Assembly (NCBI GenBank): GCA_963826475.1
Contig: CAWGXC010000003.1
Span: 1,674,001 to 1,738,000, forward strand
Direction of reading: 5' to 3'
DNA length: 64,000 nt
Source: RHKX01 sp963826475
GTDB taxonomy: Bacteria; Actinomycetota; Thermoleophilia; Solirubrobacterales; 70-9
This document shows, one piece after another, positions 1 to 7,111 of the stretch. The position numbers and the translations under genes are program-made. Numbering within the stretch: position 1 is the stretch's first letter; every line of letters starts with the position of its first letter. The notes beneath the pieces are model-generated. The model saw nothing but the letters and a program-made list of their open reading frames with translations. It searched no databases and had not been told where the DNA came from.

Positions 1-801
1 CTCGGGCTGCCGTACGTCTACCCCGACAACGACCTCGACTACGCGGGCAACTTCCTCGGGATGATGAAGAAGATGACCGAGACCAAGTACGAGCCCGACC
101 CGCGGCTCGCGAAGGCGCTCGACGTCCTCTTCATCCTCCACGCCGACCACGAGCAGAATTGCTCGACGGCGGCCGTACGTGCCGTCGGCTCCTCCCAGGT
201 GGATCCCTATTCGGCTGTCGCCGCCGGCGTGGCCGCGCTCTACGGTCCGCTGCACGGGGGGGCCAACGAGGCGGTCCTGCGGATGCTCCGCCGGATCGAG
301 AAGGCCGAGAACGTGCCCGACTTCCTCGAGGGCGTGAAGAACCGCGAGGAGAAGCTGATGGGCTTCGGCCATCGGGTCTACAAGAACTACGACCCGCGGG
401 CACGGATCATCAAGAAGCACGTCGACGAGGTGCTCGAGATCACCGGTGACAACCCGCTGCTCGACATCGCGACCGAGCTGGAGAAGCGCGCGCTCGACGA
501 CGAGTACTTCACCGATCGCAAGCTCTACCCGAACGTCGACTATTACTCGGGCCTCATCTACGAGGCGCTCGGCATCCCCAGCGAGATGTTCACGGTGATC
601 TTCGCGATCCCGCGCACCTCGGGCTGGATCTCCCAGTGGATGGAGATGAACGGGGACAAGGAGCAGAAGATCGCGCGCCCGCGGCAGATCTACACCGGCG
701 AGCGCGACCTCGAGTACGTGCCGATCGGCGAGCGCGACGGGCCCGAGAAGATCACCGGCCCGCCCGCCCGACGTCCGGTCAAGGCCCGACGCGGAGCCTG
801 A
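1..801 (+). CDS. gltA: Citrate synthase, C-terminal part (5' end outside window)
   Basis: Condenses acetyl-CoA and oxaloacetate to citrate, the first TCA step, in the cytoplasm. The frame is open from base 1, so the N-terminus is missing. Visible family features are the LHGGANE motif (active-site His), the GFGHRVYKNYDPRA motif (second catalytic His) and a VDYYSG segment carrying the expected catalytic Asp. The end, after the ARPRQIYTGE motif, is a short basic tail typical of type II citrate synthases. The stop codon overlaps a possible CTG start of the next gene. Aconitase (25280) and the 2-oxoglutarate enzyme (19040) lie within 28 kb, so several TCA genes are loosely clustered. The family call is very safe; citrate versus 2-methylcitrate synthase cannot be fully separated from this fragment. 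Confidence 0.95.
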   Translation, partial: LGLPYVYPDNDLDYAGNFLGMMKKMTETKYEPDPRLAKALDVLFILHADHEQNCSTAAVRAVGSSQVDPYSAVAAGVAALYGPLHGGANEAVLRMLRRIEKAENVPDFLEGVKNREEKLMGFGHRVYKNYDPRARIIKKHVDEVLEITGDNPLLDIATELEKRALDDEYFTDRKLYPNVDYYSGLIYEALGIPSEMFTVIFAIPRTSGWISQWMEMNGDKEQKIARPRQIYTGERDLEYVPIGERDGPEKITGPPARRPVKARRGA

Positions 802-1142
802 GCTCCTTCAAGCTGACAATCAGGCACGGCCCGAAGGTCGCCCGGGAGAGCCACCCCTCGCTCGAGGAGGCGATCGACTCCATGCGCTCGCACTGTGAGC
901 GGATTCGATCGGAGGGCGGCCTCGAGGAGGTGGAGCTGATGCGCACATACGAGCCCGGCGACCAGGTGGAGGCCCGCCTCGAGGTCTCGACCGGGGGAAT
1001 GCTGCGCAGCCGCGACGCGGGCATCGACGTGATGGGCGACGGGGAGCTCGTGCCCTTCCGCGGCGGCGTCTTTCGCAAGCCGATCGCGCCCGAGCACGGT
1101 GAGACCCCCTACGACGCGGTCGCCGCCGCTCTGCGAGGCTGA
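798..1142 (+). CDS. Small conserved protein of unknown function, possible CTG start
   Basis: About 114 residues, beginning SSFKLTIRHGPKV and ending DAVAAALRG. It is rich in Glu/Arg and reads as a small soluble alpha/beta protein; I recognise no named domain. The protein-like sequence starts directly at the upstream stop, well before the first in-frame ATG (882). The only start that keeps it is CTG at 798, which forms a CTGA overlap with the citrate synthase stop (799-801), equivalent to the common ATGA coupling. A GGAG at 793-796 is too close to serve as a normal ribosome site, so translation would have to be coupled. The alternative is a shorter product from ATG 882. It sits 4 bp before the next unknown gene and is probably co-transcribed. 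Confidence 0.65.
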   Translation: MSSFKLTIRHGPKVARESHPSLEEAIDSMRSHCERIRSEGGLEEVELMRTYEPGDQVEARLEVSTGGMLRSRDAGIDVMGDGELVPFRGGVFRKPIAPEHGETPYDAVAAALRG

Positions 1143-1146
1143 ACCG

Positions 1147-1488
1147 ATGCCGGAGGCAAGCGGGAGAGGCCACGGGAAGTCCGTGCACGGCGGCAAGCCG
1201 GTCGGACGCCGGGTGAAGCTGCCCCGCGGGGCGCAGCGGCCGATCAACGTCTTCATCAACGGCTCCGACCAGGTGGAGGGGACCGATTACACCCTCCACG
1301 AGGGCATGATCGTCTTCAGGGAGCCGATTCTCAAGGAGGACCTCAGCGCGCTGTCGGGGATGCGCAAGATGATGCTCGGCCTCGGCCTCGTCGGCTCCTA
1401 CCAGCGCAATGAGACGGTCGACGTCCAATACTCGCTCAACGGGAAGGTCGAGCTCGCTTCCGACCTCCCGATCATCCCCGGCGACTGA
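1147..1488 (+). CDS. Small conserved protein of unknown function
   Basis: 113 residues from ATG 1147, 4 bp after the previous stop. A basic Gly/Lys-rich N-terminus (GKSVHGGKPVGRRVKLPRG) precedes a compact beta-rich region with NVFINGSDQVEGTDYTLHEG and VDVQYSLNGKVELASDLPI. The hydrophobic stretch MMLGLGLVGSY is too short for a convincing membrane span. The middle region (VFINGsdqveGtDYtl) resembles short beta-sandwich repeats found in many secreted or phage proteins, but no signal peptide is visible, so no function is assigned. It is probably in one operon with the two genes upstream and converges on the acyl-CoA dehydrogenase gene ending at 1496. Confidence 0.75.
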   Translation: MPEASGRGHGKSVHGGKPVGRRVKLPRGAQRPINVFINGSDQVEGTDYTLHEGMIVFREPILKEDLSALSGMRKMMLGLGLVGSYQRNETVDVQYSLNGKVELASDLPIIPGD

Positions 1489-1495
1489 GGCCCCC

Positions 1496-2485
1496 CTAGC
1501 CCAGCCCGGCGAGCTCCGCGACCTTCTCGCGATGCTGCCCTGCGGTGCCGAAGAGCTGGCCGCCCGCGCGCGCCCGCTTGAGCAGGAAGTGCAGGTCGTG
1601 CTCCCAGGTGAATCCGATGCCGCCGTGGACCTGAATCGAGGCCTTGCAGACCTCCCAGGCCGCGTCGGAGGCACGCGACTTCGCCATCGCGGCGGCGAGC
1701 GGGAGCGAATCCGGATCGGCGTCCGCCGCCCACGCGGCGAAGTAGGTCAGCGACCGCGCCTCCTCGACGTCGTAGAGCATCTGGGCGCAGAGGTGTGAGA
1801 CCCCCTGGTAGGCCCCGATCGGCCGATCGAACTGCTTGCGGTCCTTGGCGTACTCGACCGCCATCTCCATCGCCTTCTGCGCGATCCCCGTCAGCTCGGC
1901 CGCGGCCGCGACGTAAATCCGGTCGCGTGCTGGACCGATATCGCCGGGAATGGCCTCGCCGGAGGGATCGGTGAGCTTCGAGTAACGACGGGTCGCGTCG
2001 ATCAGATCGAGCGGCTCGAGCTCGGCGTCGGCGCCGCTGATCAGCGAGGCGCTCTCGCCGTCAGGGTCGAGGTAGACGATCGCCTCGGCGCCCTCGCCGT
2101 CACCGACGACCTCGGGTCCGCCGATCGCGCACCGACCCTCGCCCGATGCGATTCCGGGCAGATACCTCGCCTTCTGCTCATCGGAGCCCGCACCCTCGAT
2201 GACGAGCCCGGCGGCCGCGTTGGTGATGAACGGCAGCGGCGCGCAGGCGTAGCCGAGCTCCTCGCAGAGGATCATCAGCTCGACCATTCCGAGCCCCTGG
2301 CCGCCATGATCCTCGGCGATCGCGATTCCGGCCCATCCAAGGTCGGAGACCTCGCTCCAGAAGCCGTCGTCGTAGGCGCCCGCCTCAGCGAGCTCCCTGA
2401 CGCGCGCCGGCTTGAACCGGCTGCTCAGGAACTGCCGTGCCGTGTTCTTGATCTCACGCTGCTCGTCGTCGAAGTCGAAACGCAT
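1496..2485 (-). CDS. Acyl-CoA dehydrogenase, short subunit of a paired enzyme
   Basis: 329 residues, start ATG at 2485 with GGAG 8 nt upstream. It has the acyl-CoA dehydrogenase N-terminal helical domain (RFDFDDEQREIKNTARQFL), a middle beta domain and a C-terminal helical domain with the flavin-contact motif QVHGGIGFTWEHDLHF. The catalytic Glu motif expected near the C-terminus (EGTxx type) is absent, and the protein is shorter than the usual 380-400 residues. The next gene upstream encodes a 378-residue dehydrogenase that does have the Glu. By analogy with FadE28-FadE29 or FadE26-FadE27 of mycobacteria, the two probably form a heteromer sharing one active site. Gap to the partner gene is 12 bp; same operon. 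Confidence 0.9.
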   Translation of the reverse strand: MRFDFDDEQREIKNTARQFLSSRFKPARVRELAEAGAYDDGFWSEVSDLGWAGIAIAEDHGGQGLGMVELMILCEELGYACAPLPFITNAAAGLVIEGAGSDEQKARYLPGIASGEGRCAIGGPEVVGDGEGAEAIVYLDPDGESASLISGADAELEPLDLIDATRRYSKLTDPSGEAIPGDIGPARDRIYVAAAAELTGIAQKAMEMAVEYAKDRKQFDRPIGAYQGVSHLCAQMLYDVEEARSLTYFAAWAADADPDSLPLAAAMAKSRASDAAWEVCKASIQVHGGIGFTWEHDLHFLLKRARAGGQLFGTAGQHREKVAELAGLG

Positions 2486-2497
2486 CTATGGGACTCC

Positions 2498-3634
2498 TTA
2501 CCTGAGCCTGGGTAGGCCGAGCACCCGCTCGGCGATGATGTTCTTCATGACCTCGGTCGTGCCGCCCTCGATCGAGTTGGCTCGGCTGCGCAGCATCTTG
2601 TAGGTCCATGGGGCGTCCTTGGCGAGGCCCTCTGGACCGAGGATGTCGCAGGCCAGCTCGGCCAGCGCCTGATTGAGGGTCGCCCACTGCCACTTGCCGA
2701 TCGAGCCCTCCGGCCCGGGGATCCCGGTCTTCATCTGCGCCGTCAGCGCACGCATGCCGCCGAGGCGCAGCGATTCGATTCCGATCTGCAGCTTGGCGAC
2801 CTGCTGGCGGATCATCGGGTCGTCCTGCAGATCGCGCTCCTTGATCAGAGTCACAAGCTGACCGAGCTCGCGCGAGAGCGCGGTCGCCGCCCCGCCGCCG
2901 AGGCCGGCGCGTTCGTTCATCAGCGTCGTGATCGCGACCATCCAGCCGTTGCCCTCGCCGCCGACGACGTTCTCGTCAGGGATATAGGCGTCCTGGAAGA
3001 AGACCTCGTTGAACTCGGCCTCGCCGGTGATCTGGACCAGCGGGCGGATCTCGACGCCCTCCTGCTCCATGTCGCAGATGAAATAGGTGAGGCCCTTGTG
3101 CTTGGCGGCTTCCGTATCGGTGCGGGCGACGAGCATGCACCACTTCGACTCGTGCGCGAACGTCGTCCAGACCTTCTGGCCGGTCGCGCGCCAGCCGTCG
3201 CCGTCCTTGACCGCTCGGGTCTTCAGCGAGGCGAGGTCGGAGCCCGACTCGGGCTCGGAGAAGCCCTGGCACCAGATCTCCTCACCGCTCAGGATCGGCT
3301 CCAGCCAACGCTCCTTCTGCTCGTCTGTGCCATGGGCCATGATCACCGGGCCGCCCATGACCAGGCCGAGGATGTTCGCTGGGGCCGGCACGTCCGCCCG
3401 GGCCATCTCACCGGCGAAGATCGCCTGCTCGATCAGCGTCGCGCCGCGGCCACCGAACTCCTTCGGCCACGAGATCCCGGCCCACCCCGCATCGTGCATC
3501 CGCTTCTGCCACTCCCGCCGAAAGCGAAAGGCCTCGAGATCGCCATGCGGCTCGGGACCGGGATGGTTCGACTCGAGCCACGAGCGCACCTCATCTCGAA
3601 ACGCCTCTTCAGACTCGTTCAGGGTCAGGTCCAC
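2498..3634 (-). CDS. Acyl-CoA dehydrogenase, catalytic subunit
   Basis: 378 residues from a GTG start at 3634 with GAGGAG 6 nt upstream. Alpha-beta-unsaturating oxidation of an acyl-CoA with FAD. N-terminal helical domain with the GWAGISWPKEFGGRG motif, the middle-domain WCQGFSEPESGSDLASL and GDGWRATGQKVWTTFA motifs, and the C-terminal domain carrying the likely catalytic Glu in SIEGGTTEVMKNIIAERVLGLPR. This is the FadE-like actinobacterial branch used for branched, steroid-like or fatty acyl-CoA substrates; the actual substrate cannot be read from sequence. It lies 45 bp downstream of the FAD oxidase gene and 12 bp upstream of the short dehydrogenase, all on the minus strand. Confidence 0.93.
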   Translation of the reverse strand: MDLTLNESEEAFRDEVRSWLESNHPGPEPHGDLEAFRFRREWQKRMHDAGWAGISWPKEFGGRGATLIEQAIFAGEMARADVPAPANILGLVMGGPVIMAHGTDEQKERWLEPILSGEEIWCQGFSEPESGSDLASLKTRAVKDGDGWRATGQKVWTTFAHESKWCMLVARTDTEAAKHKGLTYFICDMEQEGVEIRPLVQITGEAEFNEVFFQDAYIPDENVVGGEGNGWMVAITTLMNERAGLGGGAATALSRELGQLVTLIKERDLQDDPMIRQQVAKLQIGIESLRLGGMRALTAQMKTGIPGPEGSIGKWQWATLNQALAELACDILGPEGLAKDAPWTYKMLRSRANSIEGGTTEVMKNIIAERVLGLPRLR

Positions 3635-3679
3635 CCGGTTCTCCTCTCGATCAGCCCGCGATTTCCCCAGGGGCGAAAC

Positions 3680-5299
3680 CTACAGGTGGTCAGGATCGAT
3701 CAGGACGCCCGGGTTGAGGATCGCGTGCGGATCGATCGCCCGCTTGGCGCCGACGAGGGCATCGGCGAAAGGATCGGGACGCTGCAGGTCATACCAGGGG
3801 CGATGGTCGCGGCCGACCGCGTGATGGTGGGTGATCGTCCCGCCGGCGGAGCCGATCGCCTCCGACACCGCCCGCTTGATCTCGTCCCACTGCGCGACCT
3901 CGGAGCCGCGCCGAGCGGGCGCGAGGATCGTGTAATAAGGGGCCGGACCATCCGGATAGACGTGGGTGAAGCGACACATGACCCGCGGCGATCCCGCGCC
4001 GGCCACCGGCGCGTCGCACGCTTCGGCGACCGCTCGCCGCGCCGCCTCGGAAACGCGCGAGTGGAACTCGCCGAAACGGTCCCAGGTGATCGCCGTCTCG
4101 AAGGTCTCGGAGAGGACGCCGAGGCAGACGAGCGCATCGCGCAGGTAGGGCGCGCCGAGAAAAGCCTGGCGCCACGTCGCCGCAGCTCCCTCTCCCCCGC
4201 CCTCGGGGGCCTCCTGGGGCCGCCCGCCGTGATCGGCCGCGCACTCGACCGCGAGGCCCAGTTGATGATCGACGGGCGCGAAGGCGGATTCGAACCCGAG
4301 GATGAGGACCGCCGCGGAACCATCCCCCGCCCCGGTCGTCTCCGCCTCGAGAGGATCCAGCAGCCTGCAGTTGGCCGGATTGAGACCCGATTGCGCAATC
4401 GCACGCACGCCCTCGGCCCCGGCCCTGAAGTCGTCGAAGAGGATCGCCCGCGATGCCTTCCACGCCGGCCGCCGCCGGACCTTCATCCACGCCTCGGTGA
4501 CCACGCCGAGCGTGCCCTCGGAGCCGAGCAGCATCCGGTCGGGACTCGGCCCCGCCCCCGAGCCCGGCAGGCGACGGCTCTCCCAACTGCCGGACGGCGT
4601 GATCGCCCGCACCGACTCGACGAGGTCGTCGATGTGCGTCTGGAGCGTGGCGAAGTGCCCCCCTGCCCGGGTGGCGATCCAGCCCCCGAGGGTGGAGAAC
4701 TCGAACGACTGCGGGAAGTGGCGGAGGGTCAGCCCGTGGGGACGCAACGCGTCCTCGAGGTCGGGGCCGAGGGTGCCGGCGCGGATCAACGCCGACTGCG
4801 AGACCGCGTCGACCTCGACCAGCCCCGAGATGGCGGTCAGATCCAACGAGAGCGTCCCCCGGTAGCCGTGACCGACGCGCGGCTCGACGCCGCCGACGAC
4901 GCTCGTCCCGCCGCCGAAGGGAATCGCCGCCAGGCGGCGCTCGGCGCATAGATCGAGAACTCTCCGCACGTCGCCCTCGTCCCGCGGGCGGGCGACGATG
5001 TCGGGGGTGCGCTCGAAGCGGCCGCGGAATCCCCGCACGACATCCCGGTACGCCCGGCCCATCGCATGGGTGATCCGCTCCTCGGGGTCGGTGCTGAGAA
5101 TCCCATCGAGGGATTCGGGCGCCTTGACGCGCGGCGGTGAGAGCGCCTTGACGACGCGATCGAGCGAGACGGGCTCCTCGATTCGATCGACGTCGAAGCC
5201 GAGCCGACGCCGGACCTCCGGCGCCATCGCTTCGAGGGCCTCCCGGGTCGGTGCCCGTGCCGGATCGCCCCACGCCCAGTGACTCCGCGAGACCGCCAC
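3680..5299 (-). CDS. FAD-binding oxidase, alkylglycerone-phosphate synthase-like
   Basis: 539 residues, GTG start at 5299. The PCMH/FAD_binding_4 domain is seen around residues 100-280 with the flavin loop IPFGGGTSVVGGVEP and the motif MLLGSEGTLGVVTEAWMKVR. The C-terminal FAD-oxidase domain ends with THHHAVGRDHRPWY, matching the His-rich HHHGVG motif of alkyldihydroxyacetonephosphate synthase, and an IDPHAILNPG terminus. That enzyme exchanges the acyl chain of acyl-DHAP for a fatty alcohol, the committed step of aerobic ether-lipid synthesis. Mycobacteria carry homologues annotated agpS. Alternatives are D-lactate or glycolate dehydrogenase-like oxidases, but the HHH motif favours AGPS. It heads an operon with two acyl-CoA dehydrogenases; a fatty acyl-CoA reductase-like gene lies at 15241. 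Confidence 0.8.
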   Translation of the reverse strand: MAVSRSHWAWGDPARAPTREALEAMAPEVRRRLGFDVDRIEEPVSLDRVVKALSPPRVKAPESLDGILSTDPEERITHAMGRAYRDVVRGFRGRFERTPDIVARPRDEGDVRRVLDLCAERRLAAIPFGGGTSVVGGVEPRVGHGYRGTLSLDLTAISGLVEVDAVSQSALIRAGTLGPDLEDALRPHGLTLRHFPQSFEFSTLGGWIATRAGGHFATLQTHIDDLVESVRAITPSGSWESRRLPGSGAGPSPDRMLLGSEGTLGVVTEAWMKVRRRPAWKASRAILFDDFRAGAEGVRAIAQSGLNPANCRLLDPLEAETTGAGDGSAAVLILGFESAFAPVDHQLGLAVECAADHGGRPQEAPEGGGEGAAATWRQAFLGAPYLRDALVCLGVLSETFETAITWDRFGEFHSRVSEAARRAVAEACDAPVAGAGSPRVMCRFTHVYPDGPAPYYTILAPARRGSEVAQWDEIKRAVSEAIGSAGGTITHHHAVGRDHRPWYDLQRPDPFADALVGAKRAIDPHAILNPGVLIDPDHL

Positions 5300-5457
5300 G
5301 ACCTACCTTTCCTTCCCCGGACGCATCGCTTCGAGCCTATTCCCACCCAGCTGAATCCGCACTTTGCGGGGTCGAAACCGAGCGAATGCGCCTTGCACGG
5401 TGGTGTCGTCTGCCACGAGTCGTACCTTTTGGCACAACTCAACGGGGAGTCAGATGA

Positions 5458-5679
5458 ATGAGTGACGTGCCCAACAACGATCGTTGGCAGCAGCTGATCA
5501 ACGTGCATGAGGATCTCGACCACGGTGAAACCGTGCTGCCGATGAGAATCAGCGGCATCGACGGGTCCCAGATCGAGTCGTCACCGCGCGCGGTCCGCTT
5601 CGCGGAGGCGCTCGCGTTCAATGCCCGCTGGTCGGGCATCTCGGACGCGCGCCGCCGCTACGACGATCTCGCCGCCTAG
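5458..5679 (+). CDS. Small hypothetical protein
   Basis: 73 residues from ATG 5458 (MSDVPNNDRWQQL), preceded by GGGGAG at 5445-5450. Soluble and mixed-charge, with no membrane segment or Cys; contains a short HEDLDHGETVLPMRISG segment and an Arg-rich end (ARRRYDDLAA). No family recognised. It is transcribed away from the FAD-oxidase operon, and the 158-bp spacer between them must hold both promoters. The 73-bp structured repeat starts 7 nt after its stop codon. Coding is plausible from the ribosome site and composition but not proven. Confidence 0.5.
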   Translation: MSDVPNNDRWQQLINVHEDLDHGETVLPMRISGIDGSQIESSPRAVRFAEALAFNARWSGISDARRRYDDLAA

Positions 5680-5685
5680 AGATAG

Positions 5686-5758
5686 CTCCGGGGGAAATGC
5701 TCCGCTTCGCGTCCGCTGCCCCCCCGGGTGGCTGGCCACCGGGACGGGAGATCTCAAG
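5686..5758. repeat. Structured dispersed repeat, copy 1
   Basis: A 73-bp element matching, in inverse orientation, bases 25004-25073. Shared blocks in order are CTCCGGG, CTCCGCTTCGCGTCCG, CCCGGGTGG, then GGCCACCGGGACGGGAG followed by ATCTCAAG. It can fold as an outer stem CCGGGGG (5688-5694) with CCCCCGG (5721-5727) enclosing a CGC-TTC-GCG mini-hairpin, then a GGTGG/CCACC hairpin (5728-5740), then the palindrome GAGATCTC. The outer stem differs from copy 2 but stays paired in both. It lies between the small gene ending at 5679 and the regulator starting at 5878. It could be a structured RNA, a terminator-like unit or a small mobile repeat. Confidence 0.75.
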
Positions 5759-5813
5759 AGCTAAGGGTTGGAGGGACTTCGTTCTCCGATCCCTTGACCG
5801 ATAGGGGTTAGCT
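5759..5813 (+). promoter_or_regulatory. Putative structured leader with alternative hairpins
   Basis: Directly after repeat copy 1, AGCTAA (5759-5764) pairs with TTAGCT (5808-5813). Inside, GGGTTGGAG (5765-5773) pairs with CTCCGATCCC (5784-5793), with one bulge. CCC at 5791-5793 could instead pair with GGG at 5804-5806, so two mutually exclusive folds exist. It lies 65-119 nt upstream of the regulator start at 5878. This may be a leader or a terminator; there is no T-run after the stem. Inference from base pairing only. Confidence 0.35.
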
Positions 5814-5877
5814 GGTGAGACTTCAACATCCGTGAGCGATTTTGCCTGGACGTGGCCCGTTCCGCGCCCTCTTCACG

Positions 5878-7092
5878 ATGAATCCCGTCGCAGATGACAA
5901 AGAAGTGCGCTCGACGCTCCCCGCCCGTCCCTGGGAGGAGGTCCCCTCGGAGGTCGCCGAGATGCTGCGGCCCGGCCTCGATGCACTCGTCGAGGAGGTC
6001 ATCGACGCAATCCGCCTGACCGTGCCCGCCTACCGGCGCCCGCTCTCGGGGGAGTTCGGCGCCGGCCTGCGCAACGGCGTCGCCGACGCGCTCGGCAAGT
6101 TCCTGGACCTGATCCGCGACGGCGGCGAGATGCCGGTGGCGACCAGGCAGCTGTACACGGAGTTCGGCCGCTGGGAGGCGGGTGAGGGCCGCCGCCTCGA
6201 GTCGCTGCTTGCCGCCTATCGCCTGGGCGCGCGCATCTCGTGGCGCCGCATTGCGGAGATCATCCGCGGAGAGGACCTCGGCGAGCAGACCGTCGCGCTG
6301 CTCGCGGAATCCGTCTTCGCCTACATCGACGAGCTCTCGGCGGTCACCGCCGAAGGGTTCGCCGCGGAGCTGGCGGATCGAGCCGGCGAGCTCGATCGAC
6401 GCAGGCGCATCCTGGTGCGGCTGCTCGTGGAAAGTCCGGCGGCCGACCCCACCGTCATCCGCGAGGCGGCGACCGCCATCAACTGGGAGCCACCAGCCGA
6501 GCTCGCCGCGCTCGTCTATCGGGGCAGCTCACCCGACCGTGTAGCCGCCCACCTTCCGCCGGGAAGCCTCACAGCCACGATCGATGACGCGACCATCGCC
6601 CTCATCCCGGACCCCACCGCTCCCGGCCGGAGGGGCGAGATCGAGCGCGCCCTGCGAGGTCGCCCGGGAGCGCTCGGCACGCCCGTGCCCTGGGAGCAGG
6701 CGTACCGCAGCGCCGAGCGCGCCTTCGCCATTCACCGGATCCGAGATAGCGGGATGCTGAGCTCCGACGGTCTGCTCGAGGCCGACGACCATCTCGCCGC
6801 TCTCGTCACGCTCTCCGATCCGGCGCTGCTCGACGACCTCGCCGCTCGTCGCCTCGCCCCGCTCGAGGGCCTCACGGAGGGCGCGGCTGAGCGGCTGGAG
6901 CTGACGCTTCTCGCCTGGCTCGACCACCAGGGAGTCGTCAAGGACGCGGCGGACTCGCTCCACGTGCACCCGCAGACGGTCCGGTACCGAGTGGCGCAGC
7001 TCCGCGAGCTCTTCGGCGAAGGACTCGATGAGCCGGAGACGCGCTACGAGCTCCTGCTGGCGCTGCGCTCGAAGAAGGCGCGCGACCGATAG
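5878..7092 (+). CDS. PucR/CdaR-type transcriptional regulator with RsbRD-like N-terminus
   Basis: 404 residues from ATG 5878 (MNPVADDKE); a TTG at 5842 would add 12 unconserved-looking residues. The N-terminal half is all-helical (MLRPGLDALVEEVIDAIRLTVPAYRR... GRWEAGEGRRLESLLAAYRLGARISWRR), resembling the RsbRD/RsbT co-antagonist helical domain common in actinobacterial regulators. The C-terminus (DHQGVVKDAADSLHVHPQTVRYRVAQLRELFG) is the PucR C-terminal helix-turn-helix domain, which binds DNA. Its ligand is unknown. It is transcribed alone and faces a hydrolase gene ending at 7105, with only 12 bp between stops. The long structured upstream region suggests post-transcriptional control. Confidence 0.88.
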   Translation: MNPVADDKEVRSTLPARPWEEVPSEVAEMLRPGLDALVEEVIDAIRLTVPAYRRPLSGEFGAGLRNGVADALGKFLDLIRDGGEMPVATRQLYTEFGRWEAGEGRRLESLLAAYRLGARISWRRIAEIIRGEDLGEQTVALLAESVFAYIDELSAVTAEGFAAELADRAGELDRRRRILVRLLVESPAADPTVIREAATAINWEPPAELAALVYRGSSPDRVAAHLPPGSLTATIDDATIALIPDPTAPGRRGEIERALRGRPGALGTPVPWEQAYRSAERAFAIHRIRDSGMLSSDGLLEADDHLAALVTLSDPALLDDLAARRLAPLEGLTEGAAERLELTLLAWLDHQGVVKDAADSLHVHPQTVRYRVAQLRELFGEGLDEPETRYELLLALRSKKARDR

Positions 7093-7111
7093 GTCCGACG
7101 GCCGTCAGACC
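7092..7111. terminator. Short inverted repeat between convergent genes
   Basis: GGTCCGACGGCCGTCAGACC is an almost perfect palindrome (one mismatch) covering the interval between the regulator stop and the hydrolase stop. It could act as a weak bidirectional terminator, but has no T-run and no natural loop, so this is tentative. Confidence 0.3.

Noticed and set aside
3098..4951. Long plus-strand open frame of 617 codons opposite the oxidase and dehydrogenase genes
   Set aside because: Arg/Gly/Pro-rich translation with no domain; it spans two clearly recognisable genes on the other strand and is a GC-driven shadow frame.
5430..5450. TGGCAC resembling a sigma-54 -24 element upstream of the small gene at 5458
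   Set aside because: No GC-rich -12 element at the required spacing, and sigma-54 is generally absent from actinobacteria.
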